From the NCBI GenBank assembly GCA_963582345.1, contig CAUZSN010000150.1:1-6210 (forward strand): DNA of 6,210 nucleotides. The letters are read 5' to 3'. The DNA is from CAUZSN01 sp963582345 (GTDB lineage: Bacteria; Planctomycetota; Planctomycetia; Planctomycetales; Planctomycetaceae). The translations under genes were made by a program, and so were the position numbers. The notes beneath the pieces are model-generated. The model ran no database searches. It was not told the DNA's origin and saw only the letters and a program-made list of their open reading frames with translations. Below, piece after piece: positions 1 through 5,707 of this stretch; position 1 is the stretch's first letter, and each line of letters opens with the position of its first letter.

Positions 1-92
1 TTGAGAAGTTCCCATTGCCATCGAATTTCCATCGACTTTAACAGCCGGATGAATACAATTTGGACCACACCCATTCCCAATCGACAACAACG
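1..92. other. left edge, no gene recognised
   Basis: No gene can be supported here. One plus-strand frame is open from base 1 to a TGA at 136-138 and could be the last 45 codons of a gene entering from the left. Its translation resembles nothing I know, and it would overlap the signal-peptide ORF at 93. The frame of that ORF has a stop at 39-41 and the third plus frame has a stop at base 2. No clear Shine-Dalgarno or promoter is visible ahead of 93. Confidence 0.4.
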
Positions 93-236
93 ATGGTTTG
101 TCAGCGAATGCTCCGGATTCCGGCTAATCTCGTGATCGCAATTAGTCTCGGCATCGTCGATTCGAGGTTATGTGTACATGCCGAAGAGCCTGTATCTCGC
201 GGTACCAACCAAAGATCAAACGGACGATTCCTATGA
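93..236 (+). pseudogene. detached signal peptide of the hydrolase gene (out of frame)
   Basis: This 47-codon ORF starts at ATG 93 and stops at TGA 234-236. Its product has the layout of a Sec signal peptide: a basic start with two Arg in the first eight residues, a hydrophobic core (residues 13-22, LVIAISLGIV), and a likely cleavage site after VHA (residues 28-30), followed by Glu-Glu-Pro. Seventeen residues follow before the stop. The stop overlaps the ATG at 233 in an ATGA motif, and the hydrolase body begins there in another frame. From memory, related planctomycete hydrolases have a signal peptide followed within a few residues by TLGG-QFW. I therefore read this as the 5' end of the same gene, separated by one missing base somewhere in about 180-233. 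A real short coupled ORF is the alternative. No Shine-Dalgarno precedes 93. Confidence 0.5.
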
Positions 237-1129
237 TGACACTGGGCGGGTTGCAGTTCTGGGGCGATGTTTACTACTTTCACGATTGGCGAATTCAACA
301 GAATGTCTTGACAGGCCATTATCGATTACTGGACGGAAAGGATTTGCGACATGCCTCCGGGACGTTGAACGAATGCAGGGCATTCCTAGACTCTGTCCGC
401 AAAGAGAAAAAACTGCCGCCTATGTCTGGAAAATCAGTGCTTCTGTTGCATGGTATCATTCGCTCGTCGAAATCGATGACCAAGATGCGGCAAGCTTTTG
501 AAAAAGAGGGCTATAAAGTTTTCAGCTTCGATTACCCTAGCACCCGCGTCGATATTCAGGACTCGGCCGAATACTTACATCGGGCGATTTTGGCGCTGGG
601 CGGAATTGAGGAAATTAATTTCGTGGTGCATAGCATGGGTGGACTAGTTGTTCGCGCGTATCTTTCAAAGCACTGTGACAAACGCATCAAGCGAATGGTG
701 ATGCTCGGTGTGCCCAACCTTGGGGCATGTATGGCCGACCAGTTTAAGGCAAACGCGATTTATCGAGTCATGTTCGGTCCTGCCGGGCAGCAGCTGGGAC
801 GCGATCCAGACGGACTAATTGCGAAACTGCCGACACCGGATTTTGAATTTGCCGTCATTGCCGGCGCGCGTGGTATGGTGAACGGATTCAACCCGCTAAT
901 TCCAGGCGATGACGACGGGACTGTCAGTGTGACCAGTGCGCGGCTTCAGGGCGCGGCCGACTCGGTAGCCGTCCATGTGTTACATTCCGTGTTGATGAAA
1001 TCTGATCAAGTGATCGACTATTCGATCCGTTTCATAAAAACCGGTCGCCTGCGCAAAACAGGAAAACCAGAGCCGATTCCGAAGATGACCCCACAATTCA
1101 AAGTGCCATCCGATGCCAAACGGACTTGA
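233..1129 (+). CDS. alpha/beta hydrolase, lipase-like (probably exported, N-terminus frameshifted)
   Basis: The product is a serine hydrolase of the alpha/beta fold. Read from ATG 233 it has 298 residues. A strand-loop LLLHG (about 70-74) supplies the oxyanion region. The nucleophile elbow is HSMGG with Ser134, preceded by Val rather than the usual Gly or Ala. The likely acid is in the Asp226-Asp228 run followed by Gly-Thr-Val, and the likely catalytic His is His251 (Leu-His-Ser). The N-terminal TLGG-QFW block (3-10) and GHYRLLD (28-34) match, from memory, a planctomycete family usually annotated as lipase or hydrolase; the substrate is unknown. The frame is also open from ATG 170, but the 21 added residues are basic, Cys-containing and not signal-like. 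A good signal peptide lies in another frame at 93-236, so the gene is either frameshifted or the product stays cytoplasmic. The last 17 bp overlap the ThiF gene, implying co-translation. Confidence 0.85.
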   Translation: MMTLGGLQFWGDVYYFHDWRIQQNVLTGHYRLLDGKDLRHASGTLNECRAFLDSVRKEKKLPPMSGKSVLLLHGIIRSSKSMTKMRQAFEKEGYKVFSFDYPSTRVDIQDSAEYLHRAILALGGIEEINFVVHSMGGLVVRAYLSKHCDKRIKRMVMLGVPNLGACMADQFKANAIYRVMFGPAGQQLGRDPDGLIAKLPTPDFEFAVIAGARGMVNGFNPLIPGDDDGTVSVTSARLQGAADSVAVHVLHSVLMKSDQVIDYSIRFIKTGRLRKTGKPEPIPKMTPQFKVPSDAKRT

Positions 1130-2153
1130 TCGCTACAGTCGACAGACTCTCTTTACCGGCCTGGGCGAGGAGGGGCAAAGACGCTTGTTGTCGAGCAAAG
1201 TCCTGCTGTGCGGATGTGGTGCATTGGGTTCGGTGTTGGCGGAAACATTGACACGCTCGGGCGTCGGGCATTTGCGAATCGTCGATCGCGATTTCGTGGA
1301 ACTCAGCAATCTACAGCGACAAGCGTTATTTGACGAACAAGACGTCGCCGAACACTTGCCCAAAGCCATCGCTGGCGCTAAAAAACTGAGACGCATCAAC
1401 AGCGACGTCACGGTCGAGGCGATCGTAGCAGACATTGACCACACCAATATTTTGCAGCTCGTGGAGGGCGTCGATTTAATCCTTGATGGAACTGACAATT
1501 TCGAAATCCGGTTTCTGATCAACGATACGTCGCTGGAAAGCGGCATTCCTTGGGTGTACGCTGGGTGCATCGGCAGTCATGGCCAGATTATGACCATTTT
1601 CCCCGGTGAAACTGCATGCCTGCGCTGTCTCCTTGGGGCCGTTCCCGAGCCGGGAACCACGGAAACATGCGACACGGCCGGGATTCTTGGTCCGACGGTC
1701 AACGTAATTGCTTCACTGCAAGCGATCGATGCCATGAAAATCCTGACAGGCCAGCGAGATTTAGTCTCGACAACCCTGACGATTATCGACGTTTGGGACG
1801 GAACGCAGCGGCAAATGAACGTCAAAGACTTGCGCGAACGTGCTGACTGTCCGGCCTGTCAACAAGGTGAACGAGTTTGGTTATCTGGCAAGAAAGCCTC
1901 ACAAACGATCGTTCTGTGTGGCCGCAACGCTGTTCAAGTGTCGCCTCAGCAGACAGCTAACCTTTCGCTGGATGCACTAGCCGAAAAGCTGGAGGGGTCT
2001 GGAAAAGTTGACCGGAATCCGTATCTGCTGCGTTTGGAGTTAAGTGAACCCACCTGCGAATTGACGGTCTTTCGCGATGGGCGCGCCATCGTCAAGGGAA
2101 CCGAAGACCTTGGCGTTGCGAAGGCGGTCTACGCCCGCTACATTGGCTCTTGA
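1113..2153 (+). CDS. ThiF/MoeB/HesA-family adenylyltransferase (E1-like) with C-terminal extension
   Basis: This 346-residue E1-like enzyme should use ATP to adenylate the C-terminal glycine of a ubiquitin-fold sulfur carrier (ThiS, MoaD or similar) in the cytoplasm. Family marks in order: RYSRQ at 7-11, the nucleotide loop GCGALG (34-39), VDRD with Asp58 and Asp60, NLQRQ with Arg69, Lys84, and DGTDNF with Asp128. Two Cys pairs, Cys169/Cys172 and Cys246/Cys249, form the usual structural zinc site. Cys186 in the ETCDTAG segment aligns with the carrier-linked Cys of ThiF and MoeB. The start at 1113 is secure because only six residues precede the RYSRQ block. MoeB and ThiF are usually about 250 residues, so 251-346 is extra. 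It is not a rhodanese domain. It contains an LCGRNAVQV block (268-276) and an FRDGRAIVKGT block (320-330), features I recall from other planctomycete homologues. The 17-bp overlap with the hydrolase suggests coupled translation. The pathway is not settled by this context. Confidence 0.92.
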   Translation: MPNGLDRYSRQTLFTGLGEEGQRRLLSSKVLLCGCGALGSVLAETLTRSGVGHLRIVDRDFVELSNLQRQALFDEQDVAEHLPKAIAGAKKLRRINSDVTVEAIVADIDHTNILQLVEGVDLILDGTDNFEIRFLINDTSLESGIPWVYAGCIGSHGQIMTIFPGETACLRCLLGAVPEPGTTETCDTAGILGPTVNVIASLQAIDAMKILTGQRDLVSTTLTIIDVWDGTQRQMNVKDLRERADCPACQQGERVWLSGKKASQTIVLCGRNAVQVSPQQTANLSLDALAEKLEGSGKVDRNPYLLRLELSEPTCELTVFRDGRAIVKGTEDLGVAKAVYARYIGS

Positions 2154-2157
2154 AGCA

Positions 2158-2181
2158 GCGTCGACAAATGCTTTTCGACGC
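2158..2181. terminator. stem-loop just after the ThiF stop, possible terminator
   Basis: GCGTCGA (2158-2164) pairs perfectly with TCGACGC (2175-2181) around a 10-nt loop, starting five bases after the ThiF stop codon. Its position and GC-rich stem suit a transcript end. No T-run follows on the plus strand, so it is not a standard intrinsic terminator. It may instead protect a 3' end made by Rho or processing. Confidence 0.4.
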
Positions 2182-2193
2182 AAATCTTGAAAG

Positions 2194-2218
2194 TTGTGTG
2201 TATTCATCAAGCACACAA
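2194..2218. repeat. inverted repeat, 7-bp arms
   Basis: TTGTGTG (2194-2200) is complementary to CACACAA (2212-2218) across an 11-nt loop. A G-T pair at 2193/2219 can lengthen the stem in RNA. It lies 12 bases after the first stem-loop, so the two form a tandem pair downstream of the ThiF gene. Confidence 0.5.
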
Positions 2219-2239
2219 TCGCTCCGGTTGTATTATTTC

Positions 2240-2294
2240 CTCACTAGTAGCGACTGACTTGAATTAGTGAGTTTGACAAGCGGTTGCTTCAACC
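2240..2294. repeat. two further inverted repeats (7-bp arms, then 5-bp arms with a triloop)
   Basis: CTCACTA (2240-2246) pairs with TAGTGAG (2265-2271) across an 18-nt loop. Ten bases later, GGTTG (2282-2286) pairs with CAACC (2290-2294) across only three bases (CTT), a compact perfect hairpin. With the two preceding repeats, this gives four hairpins in 137 bp. Confidence 0.5.
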
Positions 2295-2325
2295 TAAGTT
2301 TGTGCTGAAACAGGATTAAGGACGG

Positions 2326-2408
2326 TGGAAAAGAGCACAGGTTTTCCAAGTTCCTTGAGATTGGACGGATGGCTTGTGTGGGGGACACGCTATACTCGTG
2401 CCGTCCAA
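2326..2408. repeat. two inverted repeats, 7-bp and 8-bp arms, the second with an inner stem
   Basis: TGGAAAA (2326-2332) pairs with TTTTCCA (2342-2348) around a 9-nt loop. Then TTGGACGG (2361-2368) pairs with CCGTCCAA (2401-2408), enclosing 32 bases. Inside that loop GTGT (2376-2379) can pair with ACAC (2385-2388) around five G, giving a nested stem. The loop also holds TATACT (2391-2396), which resembles a -10 box but has no suitable -35 partner. Confidence 0.5.
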
Positions 2409-2453
2409 GGCTAAATCGCAGCACAAAAATCCCGAGGTGATCCGAGTTTGTTA

Positions 2454-2481
2454 GTCGGCTGCAAAGTTTTCCGACAGCAGC
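2454..2481. repeat. interlocked pair of short inverted repeats (possible pseudoknot)
   Basis: GTCGG (2454-2458) is complementary to CCGAC (2471-2475), and GCTGC (2458-2462) is complementary to GCAGC (2477-2481). The pairs interleave rather than nest, sharing G2458. They are therefore either alternative hairpins or the two stems of an H-type pseudoknot if this is transcribed. Five-base stems are weak evidence alone. Confidence 0.3.
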
Positions 2482-2526
2482 GGCACTGGAGGAAAAATTG
2501 ATAAGTCGTACGGATATCGGCGGCAC

Positions 2527-2561
2527 GACCAATGGCGAATTTTGGCCGTACACCATTGGTC
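2527..2561. repeat. 9-bp perfect inverted repeat
   Basis: GACCAATGG (2527-2535) is exactly complementary to CCATTGGTC (2553-2561) across a 17-nt loop. This is the longest perfect inverted repeat I found in the window. It could be an RNA hairpin or a protein-binding dyad; no gene start lies nearby, so a classical operator is unlikely. Confidence 0.55.
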
Positions 2562-2667
2562 AGTTGCCTCCGAATCTCTACAGCAGATTGTAAATTGTCA
2601 AAGTCGCTACGAGCTCTCCAATTCCGGCGACCTCTGATTCCCGTGTTCGAAAACGCTTGAAGTCGTA

Positions 2668-2686
2668 GGCGCTGTTTTTTTGCGCC
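2668..2686. repeat. GC-rich hairpin with a T-run loop
   Basis: GGCGC (2668-2672) pairs with GCGCC (2682-2686), with a loop of TG and seven T. It lies 66 bp past the stop of the minus-strand NPCBM gene. Read on the minus strand the loop is A-rich and no U-run follows, so a standard terminator is not supported on either strand. Confidence 0.35.
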
Positions 2687-2751
2687 AAGATGAGGTGTCG
2701 AAAGCGTGTCAGTGGCTTGTGGGTGGATGAATGTTTTTAGCCCAGCGAGTT

Positions 2752-3966
2752 TCATTTCACTAACACGGCGTCGCACCAGTCAGCATAATCCCAGATATCA
2801 CCGAATTGGCTGAATGCAACGCTTAGAGTCAGATTTTTTGCACCGGTCACGTCGATTGGTTTGATTGACTGAGCAGGACTTTTCCCGGTCAGCAGTTTGC
2901 TCGTCCAATGTCGTTCGCCGTCAACGTCAATGGCGAAAACGACGGTGCCCTTACCACCTGTCACATCGTCAATTCCGACGACCGCGTGAAAGCGGCGATA
3001 ACGGCCGTCCAGGCTGTAACTGACTTTGCTCTTGCTGTGCATCCCCAATCCTTTGGCATATTCCCTGCCGCGCAAGCGAAGCGGGCCTCCCGCCACATTT
3101 CGGTCATTCTGCATCTGCCAAGCAGCCGACAGAAACGGTGTGAACCGATAATCATTACGTGTCAGGTCCGACAAATAGACAACTCGGCCGCCAAGAAACT
3201 GAATGGTCACAATCGCCGAAAGTGGAACTATCAACGGTGTGCCGAACAGGGCCTTCATGGACAGCACTTTATTCTGCTTGAGCTGCAACTTGTGGACGGT
3301 CAGTCGAGAGCCATCCACGAGCGTCAATAGCGAACGCTGTCCCTTGGTTTGTGGAAAACTGATCAATTTCGGATTGAAACCGATGGCGCGGATTCCGTGA
3401 CGAGGAATCGAGACTTTTCCGACTGCAGTTTCCAGCAGAACGTTGCCTACATCCAATTCTAGCAGTTCTCCGGTGACTCGATCTCCATTCTTCAGATCTA
3501 AGACGTCGTTTTCTTCCTGACGGTTGATCAACGACCGAATCACTTGATCACGAACTGTGCCGTTCTGGGGCAGCTGAATCACAGTGGCGCGGATCGTTTC
3601 CAGCGGAATCTTCACCGGTGCCAAATTCCGAAATGACGACCAGCGTGCGATGATCCGTTCGTGATCAATTTCTGTGGGTTCGGCCACGAGACGGTCTCCG
3701 TTCGCCAACAGGACAACTGAACCGCGTTGGATCGGTTGTACGGACCGTCCGTTGAAACGAAGATGCAGCAGGTCACTGGTGCGAAACCGTCGCGATTGTT
3801 TCGATTCAATTACCAGTTTGTCGTCCGTCAGTTGCAGTAGAGCTCCGGAAGTCATGCCACTGTCCGCATCCATAACAGTGACGACATCAGCACTGAAAAC
3901 GGAAGTGACCGCGCAGACGGTAACGATAGCCACGATAGGCCAGCGGATGAAAGCTCGGGGATTCAT
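2752..3966 (-). CDS. exported NPCBM-domain protein with four degenerate beta-repeats
   Basis: From the ATG at 3966 the product has 404 residues. A clear signal peptide leads (basic MNPRAFIRWP, core IVAIVTVCAVTSV, cleavage after FSA at about 26). The C-terminal part (about 261-403) is an NPCBM carbohydrate-binding-like domain: GLGMHS at 306-311, GIDD at 331-334 and WDYADWCDA at 392-400. The region between shows four related units (about 28-71, 84-132, 155-197, 213-257). Their consensus is a strand ending in an NGDR-type turn (89-92 and 160-163; DGSR at 218-221), a second strand, then a proline-Ile segment. No catalytic domain is seen, so binding to glycan or cell surface is inferred. An ATG at 4059, overlapping the upstream stop in ATGA, would add 31 residues. 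I prefer 3966 for the signal peptide, but the coupling makes 4059 possible. It is the last gene of the operon. Confidence 0.88.
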   Translation of the reverse strand: MNPRAFIRWPIVAIVTVCAVTSVFSADVVTVMDADSGMTSGALLQLTDDKLVIESKQSRRFRTSDLLHLRFNGRSVQPIQRGSVVLLANGDRLVAEPTEIDHERIIARWSSFRNLAPVKIPLETIRATVIQLPQNGTVRDQVIRSLINRQEENDVLDLKNGDRVTGELLELDVGNVLLETAVGKVSIPRHGIRAIGFNPKLISFPQTKGQRSLLTLVDGSRLTVHKLQLKQNKVLSMKALFGTPLIVPLSAIVTIQFLGGRVVYLSDLTRNDYRFTPFLSAAWQMQNDRNVAGGPLRLRGREYAKGLGMHSKSKVSYSLDGRYRRFHAVVGIDDVTGGKGTVVFAIDVDGERHWTSKLLTGKSPAQSIKPIDVTGAKNLTLSVAFSQFGDIWDYADWCDAVLVK

Positions 3967-4055
3967 CGTCCGACGGCGCTTGGAGAGTGTGCGGAAATGG
4001 GTCGCGAGCAATGTTGGAATGTTCGAGAATTGAGAGAACTGGCAGTGCATCGTCG

Positions 4056-5120
4056 TCATCGGTTAAAGATTGGCAGGTAGCTGTTCGGCATCTGTAGGAT
4101 GATACAGGCCATGGCTGTGCCGTATTCACGGCTGATGGAGTCATGCCAGCTTCCGTCCACCTGCCGCGAGACCAATAACTCATTGCGGATCGCCGGGTAC
4201 CACTTCTGCCAAAACTTGCCGCCAGCCTGCCACATGGCTTGGACTGCGTAATAGTGACCATAAAAGTAATGCTCCTCGACACGATTGACCGCGTTCTGGG
4301 GCAAAAAACGCATCAAGTAATTCAAACCGGCTTCGATTTCACGGCCTTCATAGACGCCTGCGCTATACAAGGCCGCCACTCCGGCGGCCGACCGCGGAAA
4401 CTTACTGTCACGTTGGAACAATTGATACCGAAACCCTCCGTCCCGATTCTGGCAACGTTGCACGTAGTCGATGCACCTGTCGACTGTTTGCTTGGGAACG
4501 TACATTCCACAGTTTCGTGCGGCTCGCAGCGCCATGATTTGGCAGATAGTCACCGAAATATCGGCTTCTTTGGGTTCAGGATGGTAACGCCAACCGCCTT
4601 CTTTGTTTTGAGTGTTGACGATCAATTTGACAGCCCTTTCCAAGTCTAGCCGCGCGGCCTTGCAAGGGCACATGCCGTAGACCTCGGCCAGAAATAGTGT
4701 CGCAAATCCGTGACCGTACATTGGACCGTAAGACTGACTGTTCGACACATCGATTAGGCCATTCGGTTTCGTCGCTTTCAAAATGAAGCCAACGGCCAGT
4801 TCGACATTCTTGCCGAATTTTCCGCGACCGGGGGTGTGTCCGGCAGCCAGAAACGCCATTCCAGCAAGCGACGTTACGGCAACGTTGCGTTGGTATTGTC
4901 GTCCTGAACCAAACGATCCGTCTTCATGTTGTCGATTGGCCATCCAGGTCAATGCTGTGTCGATCGCCTTCTGAGTTTCGGGCGTAACCAATTCGAGTCC
5001 GCTAGTTTCGACTCGACGAGGAAGTGTCGGTTGTGCTCTGAGTCTCTGAGAACTTTGTAACCACGTGCTGCCGATCAGCACGAACAAGACTAGGACCGTG
5101 GCAAACGGATGTCGGTTCAT
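4056..5120 (-). CDS. exported prenyltransferase/squalene-oxidase-repeat (alpha-toroid) protein
   Basis: From the ATG at 5120 this is a 354-residue protein with a signal peptide (hydrophobic TVLVLFVLIGSTWL, likely cleavage after LRA at 29). The rest is helix pairs ending in glycine turns of the squalene-cyclase/prenyltransferase repeat: NRQHEDGSFG (62-71), NTQNKEGGWRY (169-179), RCQNRDGGFRY (222-232) and SRQVDGSW (318-325), with more divergent units around 107-124 and 261-274. A YGHYYAVQAMWQ block (about 288-299) is typical, as I recall, of planctomycete members. The length fits a single alpha-alpha toroid. The DxDD acid motif of squalene cyclases is absent and the zinc ligands of protein prenyltransferases are not evident, so cyclase or prenyltransferase activity is unlikely; a binding scaffold or unknown enzyme is more plausible. 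An ATG at 5213, in an ATGA overlap with the lipoprotein stop, would add 31 residues. It sits mid-operon between the lipoprotein and NPCBM genes. Confidence 0.9.
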   Translation of the reverse strand: MNRHPFATVLVLFVLIGSTWLQSSQRLRAQPTLPRRVETSGLELVTPETQKAIDTALTWMANRQHEDGSFGSGRQYQRNVAVTSLAGMAFLAAGHTPGRGKFGKNVELAVGFILKATKPNGLIDVSNSQSYGPMYGHGFATLFLAEVYGMCPCKAARLDLERAVKLIVNTQNKEGGWRYHPEPKEADISVTICQIMALRAARNCGMYVPKQTVDRCIDYVQRCQNRDGGFRYQLFQRDSKFPRSAAGVAALYSAGVYEGREIEAGLNYLMRFLPQNAVNRVEEHYFYGHYYAVQAMWQAGGKFWQKWYPAIRNELLVSRQVDGSWHDSISREYGTAMACIILQMPNSYLPIFNR

Positions 5121-5168
5121 GAGAGGTTGTCGATTTAGGGGACTCGGCAGGTCGCCGCAGTGAGTTTT

Positions 5169-5184
5169 TGTAGGGAGACCTACA
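5169..5184. repeat. 6-bp hairpin in the lipoprotein-toroid spacer
   Basis: TGTAGG (5169-5174) pairs perfectly with CCTACA (5179-5184) around four bases (GAGA on plus, TCTC on minus). It lies in the 89-bp spacer between the lipoprotein stop and the preferred start of the toroid gene. In the operon transcript it could affect differential expression of the two genes. If translation begins at 5213 instead, this is coding sequence. Confidence 0.4.
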
Positions 5185-5209
5185 TGTTTACCATAATTCG
5201 CGTCTGCGG

Positions 5210-5533
5210 TCATGGGCGGACGACGAAAGGGTATTGCAACATTGGCGTCTGGACCGGCGGTGGACCCTGAAAGGGTCTTATGCTGTCGATGGCGGCGCGG
5301 CCTTCCTTCAACGTCCGAGCTTGAGTGCGCTGAATACTATATCCAGTAGGACGATGATCGGTATCTGGACCGGTGTGATGATCGGGAAATGGATCGTGAA
5401 ATCTGTAAGAACCTCGTTCGACACGTGGATGTCTGGGAAGGGCACTCGGCAAACGGGTGTGGCTAGCCGAAACACAGCCGACAACCAGCGGCAAGACGGC
5501 CAGAAAGCACGTCAAAGACAGAATCGATTTCAT
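5210..5533 (-). CDS. small His/Pro-rich outer-envelope lipoprotein, function unknown
   Basis: The ATG at 5533 gives 107 residues with a lipoprotein signal: MKS start, hydrophobic stretch, and lipobox LVVGC with Cys20 as the lipidated residue. Val, not Asp, follows the Cys, which by the usual rule predicts an outer-membrane destination. The 88-residue mature part has no recognised domain. Residues 46-60 are rich in His and Asp (His46, Asp47, Asp51, His52, His53, Asp57, Asp59, His60), and the tail is proline-rich with a PPP run at 91-93. The frame is open further, to an ATG at 5713, but that would bury the lipobox at residue 80, and the predicted promoter lies on that ATG; 5533 is preferred. 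It is the first gene of the minus-strand operon, and its TGA overlaps an ATG of the next frame. Short length and a shadow ORF on the opposite strand lower certainty, but the lipobox strongly favours this strand. Confidence 0.75.
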   Translation of the reverse strand: MKSILSLTCFLAVLPLVVGCVSASHTRLPSALPRHPRVERGSYRFHDPFPDHHTGPDTDHRPTGYSIQRTQARTLKEGRAAIDSIRPFQGPPPVQTPMLQYPFVVRP

Positions 5534-5707
5534 TCGAACGATTCTCTGGCATTGCGCATGACACAAACCAACATTGTAGTCATATGGTTGTTTGCTGGAC
5601 AGGCCGGTTTCTGACTCTGATGTGGGGACAGGACGGCGGCTCCAAAGCGGTGACGAGTTGGAATTTGGAAGACTGACGAGGTGGTGACCAATACTTAAGA
5701 GGATGAG

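Larger units (their letters stand above)
2154..2751. other. 598-bp structured intergenic region between convergent genes
   Basis: No protein gene is supported here. Two overlapping minus-strand ORFs (2556 to 2233, and 2776 to 2411) have low-complexity or basic, domain-less translations, and one starts inside the neighbouring gene. What stands out is a run of perfect inverted repeats, listed separately: 2158-2181, 2194-2218, 2240-2271, 2282-2294, 2326-2348, 2361-2408, 2454-2481, 2527-2561 and 2668-2686. Six of these have arms of 7 bp or more. A rough random expectation for 600 bp with loops up to about 30 nt is one or two. The region could be the shared 3' UTR of the two flanking genes, an independent structured RNA, or a decayed element. 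I do not recognise a known RNA family or tRNA. Confidence 0.55.

Noticed and set aside
172..501. 109-codon plus-strand ORF in the hydrolase region
   Set aside because: It is a frame shadow of the hydrolase, whose conserved HSMGG and TLGG blocks lie in another frame.
2374..2396. TTGTGT and TATACT as a plus-strand promoter
   Set aside because: Only 11 bases separate the two boxes, too short for a sigma-70 promoter, and no better -35 is found.
2233..2556. 107-codon minus-strand ORF
   Set aside because: Low-complexity Ser/Leu-rich translation, no recognisable motif, and it runs through several inverted repeats.
2643..2710. tRNA-like TTCGAA and a near-repeat of GTGTCGAAA
   Set aside because: No acceptor, D-arm or anticodon arm can be placed, and the direct repeat is short and imperfect.
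2154..2751. integron attC site or MITE
   Set aside because: No GTTRRRY/RYYYAAC core pair was found at suitable spacing, and no shared terminal repeats or target duplication bound the region.
2411..2776. 121-codon minus-strand ORF
   Set aside because: It starts within the NPCBM gene, is strongly basic without domain or signal, and overlaps the hairpin-rich non-coding stretch.
5234..5614. 126-codon plus-strand ORF opposite the lipoprotein gene
   Set aside because: The opposite strand has an exact lipobox and signal peptide in operon context; this frame shows no motif.
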